This document shows, piece after piece, positions 8,506 to 16,489 of a stretch of 64,000 bases of DNA. The translations under genes and the position numbers were made by a program. The notes under the pieces were generated by a model, which searched no databases, was not told where the DNA came from, and saw only the letters and a program-made list of their open reading frames with translations. The DNA is from Methylibium sp. (GTDB taxonomy: Bacteria > Pseudomonadota > Gammaproteobacteria > Burkholderiales > Burkholderiaceae_C), in the NCBI GenBank assembly GCA_013824165.1, contig PNNH01000076.1:62001-126000 (forward strand), given 5' to 3'. Position 1 is the stretch's first letter. Every line of letters starts with the position of its first letter.

Positions 8506-10518
8506 ATGACCAACCCCCTGCTCAGCACCGCCGCGCTGCCGGACTTTGCCCAGATCAAGCCCGAGCACATCAGCCCCGCCATCAGCGAACTGCTGCAAGA
8601 GGCCCGCGCCGCGCTGGCCCAGGCCACCGATGAAGCCACACCAGCCGACTACGACACGCTGGCCCGGGTGCTGAGCGTCGCCACCGAGCGCCTGGGTGCC
8701 GCCTGGGGCGCGATCGGCCATCTGAATGCCGTGGCCAACACGCCCGAGCTGCGCGAGGCTTACAACGCCATGCTGCCGGCCGTCACCGAGTTCTACACCG
8801 CACTGGGCGCCGACGAGAAGCTCTACGCCAAGTACAAGGCCATCAATGCCGGCGCCGCCGCGCTGAGCCCAGCGCGCCAGCGCGCGCTGCGGCTGTGGAT
8901 CCGCGACTTCGTGCTCTCCGGCGCAGAGCTGCAGGGCGCGGCACGTGAGCGCTTCGCGGCCATCCAGGAGCAGAGCGCCGAGCTGGGCCAGAAGTTCAGC
9001 GAACACGTGATGGACGCCACCGATGGCTTCGCGCTCTATGTCAGCGCCGAGCAGCTGGCCGGCGTGCCTGCCGATGTGGTGGCCCAGGCCCGCGCCACGG
9101 CCGAGGCCGAGGGCAAGGAAGGCCACAAGCTGACGCTGCACTACCCCTGCTACGGCCCGGTGATGCAGTACGCCGACGACCGTGCGCTGCGCCAGACCCT
9201 GTACCGCGCCTATGTCACCCGCGCCAGCGAGTTCGGCCCGACCGAGTTGGACAACAGCGCGCTGATGCAGCAGCTGCTGATGCTGCGCCAGGAAGAAGCG
9301 CAGCTGCTGGGTTATCCCAGCTTTGCCGAAGTCTCGCTGGCCGCCAAGATGGCCGATTCGCCCGCCCAGGTGCTGGGCTTCCTGCGCGATTTGGCCGCCA
9401 AGGCGCGCCCCTTTGCCGAGCGCGACCTGAGCGAGCTGCGCGAATTCGCCGCCAGCAGCCTGGGCCTGCGCGATCTGCAGGCCTGGGACATCGCCTATGT
9501 GTCCGAAAAGCTCAAGGAAGCGCGCTATGCCTTCAGCGATCAGGAAGTGCGCCAATACCTGACCGTGCCGCGCGTGCTGGCCGGGCTGTTCGACATCATC
9601 CAGCGCCTGTTCAAGGTCACCATCACCGAAGCCCAGGCCGAGGTCTGGCACGACAGCGTGCGCTTCTACGAGCTGCAGCGCGACGGCCGTCTGGTCGGCC
9701 AGTTCTACCTCGATCTGTACGCGCGTCCGGGCAAGCGCCCCGGCGCCTGGATGGACGAGGTGCGCAGCCGCTGGCTGCGTCCGGGCGGCCAGCAACAGAC
9801 GCCGGTGGCGCAGCTGGTCTGCAACTTCTCGTCGCCCAGCGCGGACAAGCCGGCCTTGCTGACGCACGACGATGTCACCACGCTGTTCCATGAGTTCGGC
9901 CACGGCCTGCACCACCTGCTGACCCAAGTGGACGAGCTGGGCGTCTCCGGCATCTCCGGCGTCGAGTGGGATGCGGTGGAGCTGCCCAGCCAGTTCATGG
10001 AGAACTTCTGCTGGGAGTGGGAAGTTCTGCAAAAGCTCAGCGGCCACGTCGACAGCGGCGCGCCGCTGCCGCGCGCGCTGTTCGACAAGATGACCGCGGC
10101 CAAGAACTTCCAGGCCGGCCTGCAGACACTGCGCCAGCTGGAGTTCGCGCTGTTCGACATGCGCCTGCATGGCGAGCCCGGCGCTGAGAACAGCGTGCAG
10201 GCCGTGATGGACGCGGTGCGCGCCGAAATCTCGGTGGTGCCGCCGCCGGATTTCAACCGCTTCCAACACAGCTTCTCGCACATCTTCGCGGGCGGCTACT
10301 CTGCAGGCTATTACAGCTACAAGTGGGCTGAAGTGCTGTCCGCCGATGCCTGGAGCGCCTTCGAGGAAGAAGGCGTCTTCAACGCCGACACCGGCACCCG
10401 CTACCTGCAGAGCATCCTGGAGATGGGCGGCGCGCGCGAGGCGATGGAGAACTTCAAGGCCTTCCGCGGCCGCGAGCCCAAGATCGATGCCTTGCTGCGC
10501 CATCAGGGCATGAACTGA
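8506..10518 (+). CDS. prlC: M3-family zinc metallopeptidase, oligopeptidase A type
   Basis: Cytoplasmic zinc peptidase of 670 residues, the usual length for oligopeptidase A, which clears short peptides including signal-peptide remnants. The zinc site HEFGH is at residues 462-466 in LFHEFGHGLHHLLT; the third ligand is expected in the downstream GVEWDAVELPSQFMENF segment, a hallmark of family M3. The C-terminal FSHIFAGGYSAGYYSYKWAEVLSADA segment is also characteristic. The start at 8506 is preceded by GAGGAGACAGC. folD lies 22 bp upstream on the same strand. The downstream kinase starts 47 bp later and may be separate. The symbol follows the E. coli homologue. Confidence 0.93.
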   Translation: MTNPLLSTAALPDFAQIKPEHISPAISELLQEARAALAQATDEATPADYDTLARVLSVATERLGAAWGAIGHLNAVANTPELREAYNAMLPAVTEFYTALGADEKLYAKYKAINAGAAALSPARQRALRLWIRDFVLSGAELQGAARERFAAIQEQSAELGQKFSEHVMDATDGFALYVSAEQLAGVPADVVAQARATAEAEGKEGHKLTLHYPCYGPVMQYADDRALRQTLYRAYVTRASEFGPTELDNSALMQQLLMLRQEEAQLLGYPSFAEVSLAAKMADSPAQVLGFLRDLAAKARPFAERDLSELREFAASSLGLRDLQAWDIAYVSEKLKEARYAFSDQEVRQYLTVPRVLAGLFDIIQRLFKVTITEAQAEVWHDSVRFYELQRDGRLVGQFYLDLYARPGKRPGAWMDEVRSRWLRPGGQQQTPVAQLVCNFSSPSADKPALLTHDDVTTLFHEFGHGLHHLLTQVDELGVSGISGVEWDAVELPSQFMENFCWEWEVLQKLSGHVDSGAPLPRALFDKMTAAKNFQAGLQTLRQLEFALFDMRLHGEPGAENSVQAVMDAVRAEISVVPPPDFNRFQHSFSHIFAGGYSAGYYSYKWAEVLSADAWSAFEEEGVFNADTGTRYLQSILEMGGAREAMENFKAFRGREPKIDALLRHQGMN

Positions 10519-10565
10519 GCCCCTGTCCAGCAAGCCGCCCAGCAGGCCGACCAACCCGCCACACC

Positions 10566-12299
10566 ATGTCGCAGCCAGCAGGTCCCGACACAGCGCCGGC
10601 CAGGCCGCCGCTGTCGCCACGCCGGCGCGGCAGCGGATTGGCCTGGCTGATCGCGGCGCTGCTGCTCTTGATGGGCTGGAGCGCGGCCGCCTACATCCTG
10701 GTGAACGAACGGCGCGCCGAGCTCGACTCCGAGCTGCGCCAGAGCCGCAACCTGGCGCGCGTGCTGTCCGAGCAAACCTTGCGCGTGATCGCCAGCACCG
10801 ACCAGGCCATGCAGCGCCTGATCGATGCACGGCTGGCCGGCCGCGTGAGCCCGCAGGACCTGCTGCGCGCCGCCAACGAAACCGGTCTGACGCCGCAGAT
10901 CCTGGCCCAGCTCGCCTTGATTGACGCCAGCGGGCGCTTCCAGGCCAGCAATCTCGACCCCGACGGCAGCCAGACCGGTCCGGTCGACCTGTCGGACCGC
11001 GAGCATGTGCAGATCCATCTGCGCGCCGACTCGGGCCTGGGTGGCGAACAGCTCTTCATTGGCAAGCCGGTGCTGGGCAAGGTGTCGGGACGCTGGACCA
11101 TCCAGCTCTCGCGCGCGATCCGCAATGCCGAGGGCGTGTCGCAAGGCGTGGTGGTGGCCTCGCTGGACCCCGGCTATTTCGAGGAGGTCTACAAGCGTGT
11201 GGACCTGGGCGACGAGGGCAGCGTGGCGCTGCTGGGCCGCGACCTGGACATCCGTGCGCAGGTGGTCGGCGGCAAGAGCGGGACCGCAGACGCGCCACTG
11301 CCGCCCGATACCCTGTTCAGGCCGCATGCCGAACGCAGCGAGGGCGACTACGCCAGCCCCGCCGGCGCTGACGGCACGGTGGCGCGTCTGCATGCCTTCC
11401 GGCGTGTGGCCGACTACCCGCTGTTCGTGCTCGTCAGCACGGCCGAGAATGACGCGCTGCAGGACTGGCGCAGCACCCGCAACAGCCTGCTCGCGGCGGC
11501 CGTGCTGCTGAGCGCGGTGGTGATCGGTGCGGCCGCCTTCTTTGTCTACACCCTGCGCCGGCTTGAGCGCAGCAACGAGGCGCTGCGCCAAAGCGAAGCT
11601 CGGGCCCAGGCCGCCAGCCAGGCCAAGAGCGAATTCCTGGCCGCTGTCTCGCACGAACTGCGCACACCGCTGACCAGCATCCGCGGCTTCGCCGAGTTGA
11701 TGGAACGCCGCCTGCCCGACGAGCGCTACCGCGAGTCAGCCGGCCTGATACGCAAAGGCGCCGAGCACCTCAACCACCTGCTCACCGAAATCCTGGATCT
11801 GGCCAAGGTCGAGGCCGGTGCGATGGCGCTGAACGCCGAGGCGGTGGAGCTGTCACCCTTGCTGTCGGGGACGCTGGACTTCTTCATCCTCAGCGCGCAG
11901 GCCAAGGGGCTGAAGCTCAGCGGCGAACTGGCGCCTGACGTGCCCAGCCATGTGGTCTGCGACGGCCTGCGGCTCAAGCAGATTCTCAACAACCTGCTGT
12001 CGAACGCGATCAAGTTCACCGAGAGCGGCGAGGTCAAGGTCACCATCTGGCGCGAGGGCGAAGCGCTGCTGGTGCGTGTCAGCGACACCGGCCCGGGCAT
12101 CGCGCCCGAGAAGCAGGCCCTGATCTTCGAGAAATTCCGCCAGGGCGACGCGCAGGTCAGCACCCAGCATGGCGGCACCGGCCTGGGCCTGGCGCTGTCC
12201 AAGGCCCTGGCCGAACTGATGCACGGCCAGCTGACGCTGGAGTCCCGCCTCGGCGAGGGCGCCAGCTTCACGCTGCGCATGCCGCTGGTGCGGCGCTGA
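10566..12299 (+). CDS. Membrane sensor histidine kinase with double-Cache-like periplasmic domain
   Basis: Kinase of 577 residues with a membrane helix at about 24-44, a periplasmic domain of about 260 residues whose layout (ALIDASGRFQASN..., DREHVQIHL..., GKPVLGKVSGRWTIQLSR) resembles PDC/double-Cache ligand domains, a second helix at about 308-330, a HisKA domain with His363 in AAVSHELRTPLTSIRGF, and a HATPase domain (ILNNLLSNAIKF, DTGPGIAPE, GGTGLGLALSKAL). No receiver domain and no adjacent response-regulator gene are visible, so this is an orphan kinase here; its partner may be elsewhere. Ligand unknown. Cache-type domains often bind small organic molecules, but nothing in the sequence identifies one. 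Confidence 0.88.
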   Translation: MSQPAGPDTAPARPPLSPRRRGSGLAWLIAALLLLMGWSAAAYILVNERRAELDSELRQSRNLARVLSEQTLRVIASTDQAMQRLIDARLAGRVSPQDLLRAANETGLTPQILAQLALIDASGRFQASNLDPDGSQTGPVDLSDREHVQIHLRADSGLGGEQLFIGKPVLGKVSGRWTIQLSRAIRNAEGVSQGVVVASLDPGYFEEVYKRVDLGDEGSVALLGRDLDIRAQVVGGKSGTADAPLPPDTLFRPHAERSEGDYASPAGADGTVARLHAFRRVADYPLFVLVSTAENDALQDWRSTRNSLLAAAVLLSAVVIGAAAFFVYTLRRLERSNEALRQSEARAQAASQAKSEFLAAVSHELRTPLTSIRGFAELMERRLPDERYRESAGLIRKGAEHLNHLLTEILDLAKVEAGAMALNAEAVELSPLLSGTLDFFILSAQAKGLKLSGELAPDVPSHVVCDGLRLKQILNNLLSNAIKFTESGEVKVTIWREGEALLVRVSDTGPGIAPEKQALIFEKFRQGDAQVSTQHGGTGLGLALSKALAELMHGQLTLESRLGEGASFTLRMPLVRR

Positions 12300-12329
12300 G
12301 GCTGGCGGGCTTGACCCGCCGCTCCAGCC
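12300..12329 (+). terminator. GC-rich stem-loop after the orphan kinase
   Basis: The kinase stop runs into GGCTGG...CCAGCC enclosing GGCGGG / CCCGCC around a 5-nt loop. There is no adjacent T-run, so intrinsic termination is only possible, not shown. Confidence 0.4.
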
Positions 12330-12428
12330 AGCAGGGGCACCAGCTTTTATGGCATCGGACTTGTCTTGACGTCTGCTTCACAAGTTGATTTCTAGACTGG
12401 GTTCCACCCTCAGATGCTGGAGATCCAA

Positions 12429-13490
12429 ATGAAGCGAATGATCAAACACAGCCTCGCCGCCGGCCTGCTGGCGCTCAGCAGCCTCGGCAGCGCCTGGGCC
12501 GCCAGTCTCACGCCAGGTGCAACGGGCAAGGTGCTGATCGTCGTCAGCAGCGAGGGCCGCGACCAGGGCAAGACGCGGCCCGGCTTCGAGATGGACGAAT
12601 TCGCCCAGTCCTGGCTGATGCTGCGCGCCAACGGCATGGCGGTCGAGGTGGCCAGCCCAGCCGGCGGCCCGGTCGAGGCAGACCGATACAACCCCAAGCA
12701 TGACTACAACGCCCGCCTGGCCGCCGACGCCGAGGCCCTGGCTGCCCTGCGCCACACCCGCCCGACGGCGGGGCTCAGGGCGAGCGAATACCGTGCCGTG
12801 CTGATCATGGGCGGCAAAGGCGCCATGTTCGACCTGCCGAGGGACCCCGGCCTGCAGCAGCTCTTACGAGACATGGACAGCCAGGGCGCGGTGATTGCTG
12901 CCGTCTGCCACGGCCCCGCCGCGCTGGCCGAAGTGCGCCGCGCCGACGGCAAGCCCCTGGTCGAAGGTCGGCGCCTGACCGGTTTCAGCAACGAGGAAGA
13001 ACAGGCCTTCGGCAAGAAGTGGGCGGCGCAGTTCCCCTGGCTGCTGGAGGACAAGCTCAAGGCCCAGGGCGCACGCTGGGAAGAGGCCTCGCTGATGATG
13101 CCCAAGGTGGTGGTGGACGGCCCGCTGATCACTGGTCAGAACCCCTACTCAACCACCGCCATGACCGAGGCCGTCCTGCGCGCCCTGGGCCGGGAGCCGG
13201 TCGCCCGCCAACCCTACAAGGATGAAGCCACGATGGCCCTGGCCCAGCAATGGCTGGACGGCAGCGAGACCGCTAAGGCGCAGCTGGCCGCCACGCCCGA
13301 GGCCTATCACATCGAGCTGCTCGCGGCACTGGGCGTCTACCAGTTCAAGCACGCCACGGATGACGCCACGCGGCGCCAGGCCCTGTCCCTGATGCGCCTG
13401 GCCGAGCCCCACTTCAAGCACGAGATGCTGGGCACGACCATGGCCGAGGCCAAGCGATCACTGGCTACCATCGTCCACCACAAGCCCTGA
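12429..13490 (+). CDS. Exported DJ-1/PfpI (type 1 glutamine amidotransferase-like) protein with C-terminal extension
   Basis: The start at 12429 is chosen over 12414 because GGAG lies 6 nt upstream and the product begins with a plausible signal peptide (MKRMIKHSLAAGLLALSS...AWA), giving 353 residues. Residues about 35-245 form a DJ-1/PfpI fold: VLIVVSSEG, FEMDEFAQSW, the ALIMGGKGAMFDL-like segment and the nucleophile elbow AAVCHGPAAL with Cys160. A further ~100 residues (from about 250) form an uncharacterised helical extension ending HFKHEMLGTTMAEAKRSL. DJ-1/PfpI relatives include glyoxalases, chaperones and peptidases; which applies here is unknown. The two-component pair begins 15 bp downstream, so co-expression is possible. 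Confidence 0.82.
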   Translation: MKRMIKHSLAAGLLALSSLGSAWAASLTPGATGKVLIVVSSEGRDQGKTRPGFEMDEFAQSWLMLRANGMAVEVASPAGGPVEADRYNPKHDYNARLAADAEALAALRHTRPTAGLRASEYRAVLIMGGKGAMFDLPRDPGLQQLLRDMDSQGAVIAAVCHGPAALAEVRRADGKPLVEGRRLTGFSNEEEQAFGKKWAAQFPWLLEDKLKAQGARWEEASLMMPKVVVDGPLITGQNPYSTTAMTEAVLRALGREPVARQPYKDEATMALAQQWLDGSETAKAQLAATPEAYHIELLAALGVYQFKHATDDATRRQALSLMRLAEPHFKHEMLGTTMAEAKRSLATIVHHKP

Positions 13491-13505
13491 GCACCCCGAC
13501 ACTAC

Positions 13506-14198
13506 ATGCCTGCGCCCGCCCGGCCTCTACGCATCCTCGTCATCGAGGACCATGCGCCGCTGCGCGCGCAGATCGTGGCCCTGCTGCAGAGCGCGGGCTG
13601 GCGGGTCGAGGAAGCCAGCGACGGCCGCCTGGGCCTGCAGCTGGCGCTGGATCAGCCGCCCGATGTGCTGCTCCTCGACCTGGGCCTGCCGGGGCTGGAT
13701 GGGGTGGAGCTCTGCCGGCGCCTGCGCGAACAAGCGGACCGCCACATCCCCGTGCTGGTGCTGACCGCCCGCGACGCGCTGGACGACAAGCGCCAGGGCT
13801 TTGGCGCTGGGGCGGACGACTACCTGCTCAAGCCCTTTGCCGGCGAAGAGCTGCTGTGGCGCTGCCAGGCCCTGTCCAGACGCGGCGAGCTCGGCCGCAG
13901 CCCGGTGCTGGAGCGCGGGCCGCTGCGAATCGACCGGCGCAACGGCGAGCTGCGCATCGAGGGTCAGGTCTTGCCCGCCCTGCCGCCCCAGGCCTACCGA
14001 CTGCTGCTGGCCCTGGCCGAAGCCTGGCCACGCACCGTCAGCCGTAGCGAGCTGCAGCAGTCGCTCTGGGCCGATGAACCGCCCGAGTCCGATGCCTTGC
14101 GCAGCCACCTCTACACCTTGCGCCAAGGCCTGGGCCTGGCGCAGCAGCTGATCAAAACGGTGCATGGCGTAGGCCTACGCCTGGAACTGCCTCAATGA
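13506..14198 (+). CDS. OmpR/QseB-family response regulator
   Basis: DNA-binding response regulator of 230 residues. The receiver domain has phospho-acceptor Asp58 in VLLLDLGLPGLDG and Lys109 in DDYLLKPFAGEE; the C-terminal winged helix spans about 135-228 (ALPPQAYRLLLALAEAWPRTVSRSELQQSLW...LRSHLYTLRQGL). The next gene, a QseC-like kinase, starts inside the last codon (ATGA overlap at 14195), so they form a coupled pair. The DJ-1-like gene ends 15 bp upstream. The regulon is not deducible from the sequence; neighbours (DJ-1-like protein, alpha/beta hydrolase) are candidate targets by position only. Confidence 0.91.
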   Translation: MPAPARPLRILVIEDHAPLRAQIVALLQSAGWRVEEASDGRLGLQLALDQPPDVLLLDLGLPGLDGVELCRRLREQADRHIPVLVLTARDALDDKRQGFGAGADDYLLKPFAGEELLWRCQALSRRGELGRSPVLERGPLRIDRRNGELRIEGQVLPALPPQAYRLLLALAEAWPRTVSRSELQQSLWADEPPESDALRSHLYTLRQGLGLAQQLIKTVHGVGLRLELPQ

Positions 14199-15493
14199 GG
14201 ACGCGCTACCGCGCCCGCCTGCAGCGGCGCCTGATGCTGGCCTTCACCGGCTACACGCTACTGGTCAGCGCAGTGTTTGCCCTCTTCGCAATGGCTTTTG
14301 TGTACGCCGTGGAAGACCAGTTCTTCGAGACCACGCTGAACCAGGAGGCCCAACGCCAGGCGACCAGCCGCGCCGCAGGTGGCGACTGGCTGGCGCCGGT
14401 GCAGCCCTTCGTCCACCTCTATCGCCCCGGCCAGCCCTGGCCCGAGGATCTGGCGGAGGCACGACGGCTTGAGCCCCAGGCGCATGAGCTGGCCGGCCGT
14501 GAGGGCCGTCACTACCACCTGAGAAAGCTAAAGCCCGAGGGCGCCTGGCTGGTGGCCGAAGTCAGCGGCCAGTTGGTGGTGCGACCGATGCGCCAGGAGC
14601 TGCTGACCTGGCTAGGGCTGTGGGGAGGCGGCCTGGCCTTGCTGGCCCTGGGCTTGGGCTGGTGGCTGGCGCGCCGCACCAGCGCGCCACTGCGGCGCCT
14701 GGCCCATACGGTCGCGCAAAGCCAGCCCGCCCAGCTGCCCACCGACCTAGCACAGCACTACGGCGACGACGAGGTGGGTCTGCTGGCCGCCCACCTGGCC
14801 CAGCTGAACCATCGCACGCAAGACTTCATCGCCCGCGAGCAAGCCTTCACCCGCGACGCCAGCCACGAGCTGCGCACGCCGCTGGCCGTGCTGGGACTGG
14901 CCTGCGAAGACCTGCAGCGCCAGGCCACGCCCGGGCAGCAGGCCGCGCTGGCCAGCCTGTCCACCGCGATCTGGCAGCTGCAGCAGACCGTGGATCTGCT
15001 GATGGCCCTGGCCCGCGAGGCGGACGCGCCCATCCTGGCCGCGCCTGAACTGCCCCTGCTGCCGCAGATCGAGCAGCTGGTGCTGGCCATGGCGCCGCTG
15101 CTGGATTGCCACGCCCTAACGCTGGAAATCACTGCGCCCGCCACACTCACCCGCCCCTGGCCGCCAGCCCTCACGCGGCTGCTGCTCAGCAATCTGCTGG
15201 CCAATGCCATCAGCCATGGCAACGGGGGTGTCGTCCGCATCGAAGCCGATGCCCGGCAGCTGCGCCTGGGCAATGCCAGCGTAGCACCGCCCGAGGCCCT
15301 GCTGCAGGAGGATGCGGCGGGCCGCCAGGCCGGGCTCAAGGGCGAGGCCAGCGCCGGTCTGGGCCTGGGCCTGTCCATCGTGCGCCGCCTGGCCGAACGC
15401 CATGGCTTGCAGCTGCAGCTCAGCCACCGTGAGGGCTGGACCTGGGTCGGCCTGCAGGCCCGCAGCGAGTCGGACACCCTCACGTCGTCTTGA
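14195..15493 (+). CDS. Membrane sensor histidine kinase, QseC-like
   Basis: Sensor kinase of 432 residues: N-terminal membrane helix at about 13-37 (AFTGYTLLVSAVFALFAMAF), a periplasmic loop of about 100 residues, a second helix at about 135-155, a HAMP-like linker, HisKA with His224 in FTRDASHELRTPLAVLGL, and a HATPase domain whose N box reads LLLSNLLANAISHGNGGVVRI and G box AGLGLGLSIVRRLA. The classic D-x-G-x-G segment is poorly conserved (NASVAPPEALLQE). It is translationally coupled to the preceding regulator. The downstream alpha/beta hydrolase follows within about 60 bp. Confidence 0.9.
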   Translation: MRTRYRARLQRRLMLAFTGYTLLVSAVFALFAMAFVYAVEDQFFETTLNQEAQRQATSRAAGGDWLAPVQPFVHLYRPGQPWPEDLAEARRLEPQAHELAGREGRHYHLRKLKPEGAWLVAEVSGQLVVRPMRQELLTWLGLWGGGLALLALGLGWWLARRTSAPLRRLAHTVAQSQPAQLPTDLAQHYGDDEVGLLAAHLAQLNHRTQDFIAREQAFTRDASHELRTPLAVLGLACEDLQRQATPGQQAALASLSTAIWQLQQTVDLLMALAREADAPILAAPELPLLPQIEQLVLAMAPLLDCHALTLEITAPATLTRPWPPALTRLLLSNLLANAISHGNGGVVRIEADARQLRLGNASVAPPEALLQEDAAGRQAGLKGEASAGLGLGLSIVRRLAERHGLQLQLSHREGWTWVGLQARSESDTLTSS

Positions 15494-15551
15494 CGCGCCC
15501 CGCCCTAGGCTGCGCGCACCGATGTCCCTTTCGGACCTCGGTCACACAAAG

Positions 15552-16472
15552 ATGACACGAAGGAAAGCGCTCCGCCTCATGGCAAGTCTGCTCGGCATCG
15601 CCGCCCTGGCCGGCGCACTCTGGTGGGGCATGTTCGGCCTGAAGCCCTACGACATTACGGACGACGCGTTTCGTGGGCGTTATGCTTACAGCCCGCCGAG
15701 CACTGGCCTGCAGGTGCAGCTGCAGGCCGAGCCCGGGCACGCGCAATCCCTGCGCTTCAACAGCTTCGACGGCAGCGAGGTACAAGGGCGCATCCTCTAC
15801 CCAAGCGACCCCGCGCTGACTGCCAAGCCCTTCCCGCTGCTGATCGGTCTGCACGCATTGGGCCGCGGCCATGTCCGATGGTGGAAGGACTCGAACAGGG
15901 GCCAGCCCACGGTGGAGCAGACTCACCGCATCACCGCGCTGGCGCTGCAGCAGGGCTATGCGGTGCTGGCGCTGGACGCGCGCCGCCATGGCCACCGCAA
16001 GGACCCTCAGCACAGCGTGCTCGAATTGATGGACGATCTGCACTGGTGGGGCAAGCGCGAGCCCTACGAGCGCATGATTGTCGACACCGTGCGCGACTAC
16101 CGCCTGCTGCTGGACTGGGTGCAGTCCCAGCCGCAGCTGGACGCCGGTCGCATCCAGGTCGCGGGTTACAGCATGGGCGGCCAGATGGCCCTGCTGCTGG
16201 GCGGCTTGGACAGCCGGGTGCAGGCGGTGCTGGCCATCGTGCCGCCGCATCTGGACAACAAGGTGGCGGCGGCGGCACCGATCAACGGAATAGCCGGCCT
16301 GCGCGACAAGGCGGTCTGGCTGCTCAGCGCCAACGCTGACGACTACGCCAGCGTGGCACAGAACCAGGCCCTGTTCGAGGCACTGCCGACCGAGCGCAAG
16401 CGCCACCTGCGCTTTGACAGCGGCCATCTGCTGCCCCCGGGCTATGTGGAGCAGATTTCACCCTGGTTCTGA
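15552..16472 (+). CDS. Membrane-anchored or exported alpha/beta hydrolase
   Basis: Predicted esterase/peptidase-like hydrolase of 306 residues. The nucleophile elbow is GYSMG (Ser207), preceded by PLLIGLHALGRGH, the likely oxyanion-hole segment, and followed near the C-terminus by FDSGHLLPP, which supplies the probable catalytic histidine. The N-terminus LMASLLGIAALAGALWWGMFG is a signal anchor or signal peptide. Start choice is uncertain: ATGs occur at 15522, 15552 and 15579; none has a strong ribosome-binding site, and AAGGAAAG precedes the last by 13 nt. The gene ends in a hairpin shared with the convergent M16 peptidase gene. Substrate unknown. Confidence 0.78.
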   Translation: MTRRKALRLMASLLGIAALAGALWWGMFGLKPYDITDDAFRGRYAYSPPSTGLQVQLQAEPGHAQSLRFNSFDGSEVQGRILYPSDPALTAKPFPLLIGLHALGRGHVRWWKDSNRGQPTVEQTHRITALALQQGYAVLALDARRHGHRKDPQHSVLELMDDLHWWGKREPYERMIVDTVRDYRLLLDWVQSQPQLDAGRIQVAGYSMGGQMALLLGGLDSRVQAVLAIVPPHLDNKVAAAAPINGIAGLRDKAVWLLSANADDYASVAQNQALFEALPTERKRHLRFDSGHLLPPGYVEQISPWF

Positions 16473-16489
16473 GGGGTCTGCACCCCTCA
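16470..16489. terminator. Hairpin built from the two convergent stop codons
   Basis: TGAGGGGT (16470-16477) pairs perfectly with ACCCCTCA (16482-16489) around the loop CTGC. The first three bases are the stop codon of the hydrolase and the last three are the complement of the stop codon of the M16 peptidase. No T-run follows on either side, so it may act as a bidirectional pause or 3'-end protecting hairpin more than as a canonical terminator. Confidence 0.6.
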
